Of a DNA stretch of 64,000 nucleotides, positions 34,435 through 47,765 are shown piece after piece. Position 1 is the first letter of the stretch. The number at the start of each line of letters is the position of its first letter. Below the pieces are notes generated by a model. It worked only from the letters and a program-made list of their open reading frames with translations. It had not been told where the DNA came from and searched no databases. The stretch spans positions 13,308,143 to 13,372,142 of the forward strand of contig NC_033621.1 in NCBI RefSeq assembly GCF_001540865.1, written 5' to 3'. The DNA comes from Ananas comosus. Taxonomy: Eukaryota; Streptophyta; Magnoliopsida; Poales; Bromeliaceae. The position numbers were made by a program, and so were the translations under genes.

Positions 34435-35232
34435 GTAGTAGTAACTCTTTTGTGTTGACTGTGGCTTAAGCTTATAAGTTGTTTGTACTGCTTAATTATG
34501 CGTTTTGTAATATATATATATATATAAAATAATAATAATAATAATGTTGTAACTGGTTCTACTACTATATCAAGGTATTTTGTGATTGGTGTCTTTTAAA
34601 TTATTTCCAGCTTGGAGAGGATTTTATTTTATTAATTTGTGGATTCCTGTGTGTTTGTCTTTACATCATTTTCTCCTTGTGTCATCTTTTGCATTGAGCA
34701 GAAAATTTTAAATTTTAAATTTTAAAATTTTAAAATTAAAATCAGCTTATATTTTAAATTAAAATATTTAAATTAATTTTAATATAAAATTTAGTAAAAA
34801 AAAATATTATTATTTGCAGCCGGTAAAATTTATTTTGACCAATAGCTTTCTTTCTAAAATAACTTATATATATAAAAAAAAATCACATGCATTTCTTGAA
34901 ATAATTTTAATCAAATGCTCTATAATTTTCGATCGAAATTAATTTTCTCAATTAAAAAATAATTCTGCAAGAATTAGTTTCTTTTTCAAGATTTAGATCA
35001 AAAATCAGGCCTCAACGCAAAGAGACGATCGAAGCCACTTTAATTAAACCGAACTTGGAACTTGTATTATAATGAATTTGAGTCGTACAACTGAACTGAA
35101 CCGGATTTCTTCTTTACAAGGAAATTAAAGAGAGTGAAGAGAGATCAGGAGCCGATCGAGAGTATATATATATGTATACACACAGTAAGTATAAGTATAA
35201 GATGACTACGTACTGTATACGTACAAATATAC

Positions 35233-35263
<31 letters not shown>

Positions 35264-35283
35264 CTCGACAAGACTAGACTACA
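34365..35283. other. 3' flank and AT-rich intergenic DNA
   Basis: Begins with CAAA, CTA and TAG microsatellite runs (34380-34442) in the probable 3' UTR. Then AT-rich DNA follows, with a GA run at 35240-35263 near the RNase H gene's 3' end. No gene seen. Confidence 0.5.
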
Positions 35284-36066
35284 CTAGTTCTCAAGCTTGC
35301 GCGGGCGCACGGTGGCGCCGCCGCAAAGATCGAACAGGATGCGGTCTCTGGTGACGGCGTCGGGCAGATCGTCGAAATGCAGGTAGAAGCGATCCTGTCC
35401 CGATCGGCGGCCCAGCGCGGCGAGGCGGTCGGCCACCCTGTTGCCCTCCCGGTAGGTGTGCTGGATGATGATCTCGCGGAAGCGGCAGCGGAGGGCGAGG
35501 CAGTCCTGCACGAGCCGTTTCGTCCCCCGGGGCGCGGCGTTCGCGTTCTTGATACGCCCGCCGAGGAGGTCGACGGCCGAGGACGAGTCGCTCTCGAGCA
35601 ATACGCGCGGGAAGCCGGCCTCGATCGCCCTCGTCAGCGCCGCTCGGATGGCCCAGAGCTCGGAGTAGAGGGGGTTGACGCCCGGGCAGCTCGAAGCACC
35701 GGCGAAGACGAAGAGGCCCTCGGAGTCTCTGGCCACGAACCCGGCGCCGCCGCTGGAGCCTCTGCCGACGAAGGAGCCGTCGGTGTTGAGTTTAACCCAG
35801 CCGTCGGGGGGCGGGCGCCAGGAGACGACGAGCTCAAAACCCGGCGGCGGCGGGCTCGCTGCTCCTCCGTCTTCTTGGAGGTCGGCGGGGGGCGGCTGCC
35901 GAGGAGGCGGGCCGAGGATGCCGAGGCCGGAATGGGGTGACCGGAACTGCGGAGGAGGAGGCCGGCAGCCGAGGAGGACGCCGTAGAAAACTGATCCGCT
36001 GCAGCAGCGAGGCGCGGGGACGGGGAGCGGAAGAGGAAGCGGACTGTGGCACAGGAGCAGCTCCAT
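35284..36066 (-). CDS. RNase H-fold protein (RVT_3 type), intact active site
   Basis: A single exon of 260 residues. Residues 1-80 are a Pro/Ser-rich GC-coded leader without a recognised domain. Residues 88-220 form the plant RNase H-like domain related to the C-terminus of LINE-type reverse transcriptases. The probable DEDD metal ligands are all present: Asp96 (KLNTDGS), Glu136 (YSELWAIRAAL), Asp160 (LLESDSS) and Asp213 (HTYREGNRVADRLA). There is no reverse transcriptase upstream, so this is either a host gene of this fold or a domesticated LINE fragment. Codon GC is extreme. The ATG is followed by MELLLCHSPLP and preceded by a TATA tract about 55 bp upstream. Its 5' 159 codons are mirrored at 36322-36800. 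Confidence 0.75.
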   Translation of the reverse strand: MELLLCHSPLPLPLPVPAPRCCSGSVFYGVLLGCRPPPPQFRSPHSGLGILGPPPRQPPPADLQEDGGAASPPPPGFELVVSWRPPPDGWVKLNTDGSFVGRGSSGGAGFVARDSEGLFVFAGASSCPGVNPLYSELWAIRAALTRAIEAGFPRVLLESDSSSAVDLLGGRIKNANAAPRGTKRLVQDCLALRCRFREIIIQHTYREGNRVADRLAALGRRSGQDRFYLHFDDLPDAVTRDRILFDLCGGATVRPRKLEN

Positions 36067-36115
36067 TGCTGATCGAGTGAGATCGAGTGAGAGGTGAGAG
36101 TGGTATGTGCGATCT

Positions 36116-36136
36116 CCTTTATATATATATATATAG
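36116..36136 (-). promoter_or_regulatory. (TA)n TATA region of the RNase H gene
   Basis: On the minus strand, (AT)7 followed by AAAGGAG lies about 50-70 bp upstream of the ATG at 36066. The mirror copy lies at 36253-36270 before the plus-strand ATG at 36322. It is a plausible TATA box; direction follows the gene. Confidence 0.4.
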
Positions 36137-36321
36137 CTAAAAAATAATTTATACTAAACCGAGTAGAATTAGGATTTAACGGTAAAAAAAAAAATGATGT
36201 CTTATACTCCTAATCCTAATTCTACTCGGTTTAGTATAAATTATTTTTTAGCTATATATATATATATAAAGGAGATCGCACATACCACTCTCACCTCTCA
36301 CTCGATCTCACTCGATCAGCA

Positions 36322-36800
36322 ATGGAGCTGCTCCTGTGCCACAGTCCGCTTCCTCTTCCGCTCCCCGTCCCCGCGCCTCGCTGCTGCAGCGGATCAGTTT
36401 TCTACGGCGTCCTCCTCGGCTGCCGGCCTCCTCCTCCGCAGTTCCGGTCACCCCATTCCGGCCTCGGCATCCTCGGCCCGCCTCCTCGGCAGCCGCCCCC
36501 CGCCGACCTCCAAGAAGACGGAGGAGCAGCGAGCCCGCCGCCGCCGGGTTTTGAGCTCGTCGTCTCCTGGCGCCCGCCCCCCGACGGCTGGGTTAAACTC
36601 AACACCGACGGCTCCTTCGTCGGCAGAGGCTCCAGCGGCGGCGCCGGGTTCGTGGCCAGAGACTCCGAGGGCCTCTTCGTCTTCGCCGGTGCTTCGAGCT
36701 GCCCGGGCGTCAACCCCCTCTACTCCGAGCTCTGGGCCATCCGAGCGGCGCTGACGAGGGCGATCGAGGCCGGCTTCCCGCGCGTATTGCTCGAGAGCGA
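36322..36800 (+). pseudogene. mirror copy of the RNase H-fold gene, 3'-truncated at an N
   Basis: Identical to the first 159 residues of the minus-strand gene (35284-36066). It breaks at LLES just before the third catalytic Asp, where the assembly has an N and unrelated AT-rich sequence begins. Lacking Asp160 and Asp213 it cannot be an active RNase H. If the N marks a wrong join, this copy does not exist as such. Confidence 0.7.
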
Positions 36801-36801
36801 N

Positions 36802-37470
36802 TTGATATATCTCTGAGCTTTCATTTATTTTGATTTAAGTTGTTTAAATTAATCAAAATTAAAATTTTGCTGAAAAAGAAATTCCGTACGTCAAATTCGC
36901 AGTTCAACTATTGTATTGTTACCGTTCGCGATTAATAGCTAATAACTAAGGAGTATGAAATACATAATAAATTTTTATAATTTTAAATTTACTGTACTAA
37001 ATCTTTCTGTGGTTTTAAATATCTATATATTCTAACTTTGAAAATTTATCTATTGTTAGGAATATATTAATAACATTTTTATGATATATTAATAATCTAA
37101 TAAATACTTTTATTACTTGAGGAAATTTGAAGATTGTAGAGAAACTGAAATTAAGAAAAGGACTTTTCAATTCTCAGTTTGTACTTTTCACAAAAAAATA
37201 TAAAAAAATAAATATATTTTCATTTTTAATTTCAATTTACTTTCAGTTTTTGTAGAGCCAATAAAACATTATAAATTTCATACTCCTTTAAATCCCCTGT
37301 TATATTGTATTTTTATATTATCGATACATCAACAAATTTATGTAATATATTGTCGTATGTGTGAATTAATTAAAAATCTCTATATTATAAATACGTATCA
37401 ACAATATTTAAAGACAAACGTCAAAAATTTTCTGTAGAGTTTTAAATTTTTTCTTTTGGTTGACGAAGAA
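36802..37470. other. AT-rich intergenic DNA after the N
   Basis: Low-complexity AT-rich DNA unrelated to the RNase H gene. No ORF or named repeat is recognised. Confidence 0.45.
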
Positions 37471-37478
37471 AGAGGTTT

Positions 37479-37920
37479 GGGCTTTTTTTACAAATGGCCT
37501 CCTGAAAAATTTTATTTTAAAAATAGTCCCGATAAATTTATAATTGTAAAAATGACTTTATCCCTGCCACGCGGCGTCACGCAAGCGCCATATAGGCGAG
37601 CTTGGCGCCTGCATCGCAAGTTGAATATAGTGAACCATTCACCGTATCCAAATACAGTAAATGGTTCACCGTATTTCTTTTAGTTATTCGTGCCGCTTGA
37701 TATAAACCCTAAATATATTGTACACCATTTTTTTCGGGACAATTCAAAAACGGTGAATGATTTACCGTGTTCAACTTGCTAGATCCGTCGTTCAGCCCGC
37801 CCGCGTGGCGCTTATATGACGCCTGCGTGGCAAGAATAGGACTATATTTTTAATTATAAATTTATCAGGACTATTTTTAAAATAAAAATTTTTTAAAAGA
37901 CCAATCGCAAAAAAAGCCAG
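37479..37920. mobile_element. large-TIR element with 8-bp flanking repeat
   Basis: GGGCTTTTTTTAC at the left mirrors AAAAAAAGCCAG at the right, and about 90 bp of each arm (AAAATAGTCC.GATAAATTTA) are complementary. AGAGGTTT flanks both ends (37471-37478 and 37921-37928). The GC-richer core contains GGCGC-rich inverted text and GTGAACCATTCACCGTAT. No ORF is convincing. Confidence 0.7.
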
Positions 37921-38299
37921 AGAGGTTTATATATCTATGCTCTATGCATACTTTTTTGACCACAGAAATAGGTTTATACGCCTAACCGGAACTATATTAG
38001 AAAAAAAATGTAGTTAGATTTTTTTTATTATTTTAAATCCTTATAAAGTTATTGTAATATCATGGGAAATAGACTATTAAAGTAAATGAGCTAGAATTTC
38101 GAGTAAAAATTACTTTATTTCATTCTCTGTTCGTATAATTGTGGAGCAGAATATTTTTTTAATTTTGTTATTTGTTTAGAAAAAAATTATATGACATAAA
38201 AATAAAAAATATAAGATATAAATTAATATTTGTAGTATACATATCATATTATATACTATAGCTTATTAACATTTATTAACTATAGCTGATTAATATTTA

Positions 38300-38930
38300 T
38301 ATCATGTGTCCACGAGTGTCCTGTATTCTCTTGATTTTTAATTTAGGAGCTAGGCTATATGCTTTCTAAAGATCCGTGTTTTCAAATTATTTTCGACGAT
38401 GGGATATCTAATGCGGCGATCGATCGGCTTTGTTAGATATGATCTACTATATTAGAATTATTTAGAAACAAAATTTCATAATTTTTCAACTTTATTTGTC
38501 TAATAATCGAATAATCTAACAATGAACGGCCGAAAATAAAAATTTGAAAAAAAAATTGATAAAATAGTTAAATTGCATATTGAAAGAAACGATCTTGCTC
38601 TCGATGGTAAATAAAATTGTTTATTAAAATTTTACCTAATTTGCATTGTTTTATACTGTTGAGTTTATAAACGTGTCACATCAGTCATTAAAATAGTCAT
38701 TTTTTAGATCCTTTGATTACTTGGCAAATAATGTAGAAAAATTATAAAATTTGATTTTTAGTTAGTTTCAATAGCATATATTATGTCTAACAGAGCTGAT
38801 TGTCGAATTGGATGTCTCGTTATAAAAAATAACTCAAAAGCACGGAGGACCCTTGTTTTCGAAAGCATGATAGTCATACTCTTTAATGAAGGCGAAATGG
38901 AAAAACCAGTTTGGTACTAAAAATTTTCAT
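38300..38930. mobile_element. Micron-like TIR element, diverged
   Basis: Left text (GATCCGTGTTTTCAAATTAT, CGATGGGATATCTAATGCGG) is echoed inverted at 38780-38890 (GAATTGGATGTCTCGTTA, GAGGACCCTTGTTTTCGAAA). It belongs to the same broad family as 40071-40641. Limits are approximate. Confidence 0.4.
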
Positions 38931-39338
38931 ACTATCCTATTCTTTTATTTTTTATTTTTTAATGGGAAACTCGGATGTCTTTTAAGGATTTTTGCTGGGT
39001 TATAGTTAACAAAAGATAGCTAGTGTATTAAAATTTTGATCATTGGGCATTGGAGGCCCGTTGAGAAATTTTCAAAATTTTCAAAAATAATGAGAGTTTT
39101 GAGAATTCTTAAAAATATCAAAAAAAAAAAAAAGTGGGCTCTTAGAGAATTTTAAAAGTTGCATAAAAAAAGCTAGTGAGGACGGTGCGAACAAATTCGA
39201 GGGGAGAGAAAGAGGTGGCCAAAAGAGAAAGGAAAATTAAGGTTGAATTATAAAAAAAAAAAAGGAAAAAAAAATATTCTGAGGCATTTTATCCCGTCTC
39301 AAACCCCCTCTTGCCTAGAAAATTGTATTAAATTTACT

Positions 39339-39339
<1 letters not shown>

Positions 39340-39373
<34 letters not shown>

Positions 39374-39790
39374 GAGCTACTATACTCTTGTGAGTATAGA
39401 GCTTTTTATACTCACAAGTTATTTTTTATGATGGAGAGATTCTAAGTGAGAGATTCTAAGTCTATGATTCATACCGTTAAATATGATCTCTAGAGTATTT
39501 AAAATTTTTAGAAAATAAATTTTGTAAGTTTTTGAAATTATAAAAAAATNTTGTTTTCGATGGTAAATAAACGTCAAGATAAGTTAAATATGTCAAAAAT
39601 TATTACATTTGATTTATGAAATACAAAGCTTTAAATTACTCTAAATATATTTAAAATATGGAATAAGTAAATTCGAAGCTTATATTTGAAAATAATTATG
39701 ATAAAATCCGACATCATAATATATTATAATATTATATATAATATATATATATAATATATATCATATATATATTATACAAGAAAGGAGAGA
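39340..39790. mobile_element. (TA)n-associated hairpin element, partial
   Basis: A (TA)n run at 39343-39370 leads into GTAGAGCTACTATACTCTTG with a local hairpin (CTCTTGTGAGTATAG / CTATACTCACAAG). An N at 39550 interrupts it and another AT-rich run closes it near 39725-39780. The right terminus is unclear. Confidence 0.35.
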
Positions 39791-40070
39791 GGAGAATAGA
39801 AGAAGAAGTCTTGGTACAAATCTACTTGTTAGCACCAACACTTGTGTTACCAAGTTTTCTGCTTCAATTACTACTTTTGACTATTTTCACCCGTAACAAC
39901 TCGAAACTCCAACTCAACTATTCAAACCAACACCCACTGCAATCCTTAGAGGATATTAACATCCTAATACGCATATCGATCATCAAGACCAAAAAACTTA
40001 ATAGGCACCAATGACTTGGTGGCTATTTAATAGTATTCTAACCATATATATATATAAATTATATATATAC

Positions 40071-40641
40071 GATCGTTCCCACACCACCACCCCCTCCCAA
40101 CCGTCTCCTCTCGTACTTTCAAAGAGTACGGAGCTTCCGTGCTTGTAACCTTCGATTTAATGATAGGAAACTTCGATCGACGATCGGCCTCCGTTAGGTA
40201 TGATCACCCTAATAGAATTATCTAGAAACCAAATTAATATTTGACATCATTTACTAATCATCAAAAGCCTAAAAAAGACATTTATAACGGTCGAATTGTC
40301 ACATTTTTAATTCAACCGTGTAGCAAGTATCCAAATTAATGAAAATAATAAAAATTCTAACTTAACATAGTTATCAAGATTAAACTACTTCCATTTAAAA
40401 CTTCTGAACTCCTTATCATCCACACCACCTCGTTTTTATGAGATTTCATTTACAGCCGGTTCATTTTGAGCAACTTCGTTCACTAACAAACAAATTCAAA
40501 AAATTATCAAAATTGGTTCTATATATTCTACATAGCCGTAGATCATAATGGAACCGATGCGCCCGAATCGATGTCCCATCATCGAAAACAACTACAAGCA
40601 CGGGCCTCCCGTACTTTCGAAAGCATAGAAACCAGCTCTAT
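40071..40641. mobile_element. Micron-like MITE between (TA)n runs
   Basis: TCGTACTTTCAAAGAGTACG ... CGTGCTTGTAACC at the left is mirrored by ACAAGCACGGGCCTCCCGTA at the right. (TA)n microsatellites lie directly outside both ends (40044-40070 and 40640-40663). MITEs that sit inside TA microsatellites were described in rice as Micron. No ORF. Confidence 0.5.
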
Positions 40642-40663
40642 ATATATATATACTATATATATA

Positions 40664-41773
40664 ATTGGCTAGAAATTCTCATAAAACACAAGAGGTTGGT
40701 CTTTTTGATTTTTAACCCTTGATGGAGAATTTAAGTTTTTAAGCCTTGATGGATAGATTGAGTTTAGATGAGGTCGATAACCCCCCCAATGTGTGGTCAT
40801 GTGAAATATTGTTTGATCAAAGGGTATTAGTATTCTACTGATAAATCCAATGGCTAAAAACAATAGAGGCCACCAAGGGATTATATTCTAAAGTATTCTA
40901 GCTCAATTATATATATATATATATATATATTAATATATATTATATATATATGACGTCGTTACATATACTTTCGAAAGTACCTGAACTCCGTGCTTGTAAG
41001 TTTGTTTCATGATAAAGAATCGATTATTGATTCGCTACCTTAGTTAATCATCCTATTGGAACTAATCTTAGAACCAATTTATTAATTTTTTGCATTCAAT
41101 TCTTACTAACGATTAAAAGGTCCAAAATGACTATTTTATACCGACCGGACTTCGAATGTTTTTTACGTTCAAACGGATCGATTCGTCAATTTGAACTCTA
41201 ATCATCGAAAACATTGTATCAAAACGCTCTTAACATACCGATAGTATTCTAGCTCAACTTTAATATATATATATATAAATATATATATACTATATATATA
41301 TATTTATACTACTATATAAAATACAACATACTGCTAAAAGAATAATTTATTATCATTTGATTTTTTTAAAATAATTTTTTAATGATTTTTCAATTTTATA
41401 ATATAAAAAAAGTGTTTTTATTTTTTAATTTTTTTATCAGAAATAAAACTGCAAAAAAGAATAATTCTCTTAAAAAAAAAACTTATTTTTTGAAAAATAA
41501 TATTTCATGTCTTTCAAAAAAACCAAATAGCTCCTAATAAAATAAAAAAATAAAATAATAATATATAAATAACACATTTCAACACATTGACATACTACCA
41601 AATTTACTAATTTAACTATTGCGTTAAAGAGCAATCCACATAGAAGGAAGTCAACTAAAACACAGCTAAAAGCAGATGCAGATAATAATCCAACACATTT
41701 ATTTGTCAAAATTTTCATTAATCTTTATCTTTATGAGGATTAAGGCTATAGGCTATAAGAATAAAGGACTATA

Positions 41774-41815
<42 letters not shown>

Positions 41816-42463
41816 TCATAAGAATATCTATTTGCCGGCATATAATAGTATGAATTTTTTTAAAAATTTAGCATTAATATATTTTAATTGATTATTATAT
41901 ATCTTTATCAAATATTTTATACTTTATTGATGTAACTACTTTTTGAACCAATCTGTATGATAAGCACGTGATTTATATCGTGTTAATATTTTGTTCGCGC
42001 AATAAGCGCGATTCGATCTTTCTCTTTTCTTTTTTTAAAACATGCTCTTGACTAAGCACAAGACCTCACTAGGGCACATCAAAAAAGGCTCTTTCATACC
42101 ATACTAAATTTGTCGATCGAAATCGCATTACTTCAAATGACAAAGTATTAACCAAAAATGCTAAACAATAAAGAAGCGATTATAGCCGAACAAAATTGCA
42201 CCAAAGTTTTGGAGATGTTTAAAAATAGACCTTCATAATACACAAGATTACAACAAATTTGATGATGTTTCTGACGGGAAAACGGAGTTATTGAATGATA
42301 CATCAAGCAGGTTTTCCTAACAAAAACCTGCAACTAACAATGGTACACAACTTTTAAGGAAAAGCACTTATCTGCTTATTGTTCTCGGATAAATCAAATT
42401 GATCTTCCATTTTCCTTTTCCGCATCCTAACTAGAGAAATCCTGACATCAAGTATACAAATCA
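40664..42463. other. intergenic DNA with repeated (TA)n islands
   Basis: (TA)n runs occur near 40910-40950, 41262-41305 and 41778-41810, separated by fragments of the same TIR family (for example 40965-41240). The rest is AT-rich. It ends at the aminotransferase stop codon. No gene is seen. Confidence 0.45.
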
Positions 42464-46155
<3,692 letters not shown>

Positions 46156-46246
46156 TAGTGGAGGGGTTTCGAGGTTTTTGGTGGTGTTGGTGAGGGAGAG
46201 TGGAGGGGGAGGAACAATTGCGCACTAGTGCACTTGCAATATATTT

Positions 46247-47687
46247 GGGTGAAAAATGTAAACGAGACCCCTCAACTATAGCTTCTTCTGAACAAGAGCC
46301 CTCCAATTATTATTACAAATTTTTTGTAAAAATATATAGAACTTATCTACACCATGAACAATATTAAATTTACTATCTAATATTTCAAAATTTTAATTTT
46401 TACTATTTAATATTTTAATCAATAGTACTTTAAATTTTAAATTAACCTTTTAGCCAACTGATGTATCTTGAGAAAATTATAAATAACTGAAATATTTCTT
46501 TAAATTCTAAAATAATATCTTGCAAAAATACCTCTCCATTAGATTTTTATCAGTAATTTTGTAAAAATTCTACTTTTCGTGGTCGTTTCAAATAATCATG
46601 CTACAAGAAAAAAAAAAAAAAAAAACCGTGTGCTAAATTACAGCCTATTTTGAATTATAATTCTATAACAATCTCAATAAATCACATCATATTTTTTTAT
46701 TATTTATTATTTTTTTAACTAAAAATCTAAAGAGGTTAGTAAATGGCTAGATGCTCAACACTCTTGATAAGGAGTTAAATATGCAAATTAATATTAGGAT
46801 AAGCATGATTTCTCAAAAAAAAAATATAGGATAAGCATGTAGTGTAAAAAAAAGAGAAAAAAAAAAAAAAAAGAAGAGAAAGAGATAGAATTTAATTGAT
46901 AGATAATAATATATTAATGAAAGAATATTTTATAAATTTAAAAGAATATATAGATTATTTAAAATTTTAAAAAATATATTAGTTATTTATATTATTTTAA
47001 GAAGATATATTAGTATTTATTTTTTATTTTGGCAGTCCTTTAACTTCTATTTTTAAAAAATAAAATAACTTTATATTTAATTAAGAGAAATATTTTATTA
47101 TAATTTTTATTGCTGTATTATTTATTAGCATATAATTAATTATATCTTTTACTCGCTATAAAATATTTTAGGATTAATTTCATACATATCTCTACAAAAA
47201 TAATGAATTGCAAATATATTCCTACAAAGATAAATTTTCATATATTGTCCCTATAAAAATTTTAATATTTTCAAATATATTCATCTGGTTTGTTACCGTT
47301 AAAGTACTGTTTATTTTATAAGTAAAATGACCTTTTAGCATCACAAATATGTCCCTCTAAAAGTCTCAACTGTTAATTGAACATGGATAAAAAGGTCAAT
47401 TCATCTTATTAACTAAGTAGGATTAAGTATTTTATCTATAATTAACTAATTTTTTCTAATGGATCTTAATGACAGAGATATATTTGAAAATATTTGAATT
47501 TTTGTTGGGACAACATATAAAGAAACTTTATAAGGATAAATTTGTAATTTACTATGTTTGCAGGGACCTATATGAAATTAACCCAATAATTTAAATTATT
47601 TAATTTAATCACTATAGCCAAAAAAAAATTGAGAAGCGTGTTTCACAATAGTATATAGTTGAGGGGGATCTCCGTACATTTTCACCG
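46247..47687. mobile_element. inverted-end element filling the PAT-TMEM18 divergent promoter
   Basis: Left end GGTGAAAAATGTAAACGAGA followed by CCCCTCAACTATA. The right end is the inverse (TATAGTTGAGGGGGATC, then TCCGTACATTTTCACC). The body is AT-rich without ORFs and contains a nested MITE at 47171-47583. It starts 92 bp before the PAT ATG and ends 79 bp before the TMEM18 ATG. The same ends occur at 7215, 56213 and 57965. Confidence 0.6.
47171..47583. mobile_element. nested MITE with long TIRs
   Basis: GGATTAATTTCATACATATC at the left mirrors GGACCTATATGAAATTAACC at the right. Further in, TTTTCAAATATATTCATCTG mirrors GACAGAGATATATTTGAAAA. Total about 413 bp, no ORF. Confidence 0.65.
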
Positions 47688-47718
47688 AACTTTTCTCCTC
47701 CAAAAAGCTTTCGATCCC

Positions 47719-47752
<34 letters not shown>
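47719..47752 (+). repeat. (CT)n tract in the TMEM18 leader
   Basis: A CT dinucleotide run ends about 14 bp upstream of the ATG at 47766. Confidence 0.85.
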
Positions 47753-47755
<3 letters not shown>

Positions 47756-47765
47756 CGATCTCGCC

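Larger units (their letters stand above)
35588..36800. repeat. palindrome, two 589-bp arms around a 35-bp spacer
   Basis: Arms 35588-36176 and 36212-36800 are reverse complements. Every stretch I compared base by base matched, and the encoded residues 1-159 are identical. The right arm ends exactly where an N occurs (36801). Spacer is 36177-36211. This could be a recent inverted duplication or a fold-back assembly artefact. Confidence 0.85.

Noticed and set aside
35377..35940. Long plus-strand ORF (187 codons) antisense to the RNase H gene
   Set aside because: High GC content keeps the opposite frames open. The minus-strand frame has a recognisable domain and catalytic residues; this one has none.
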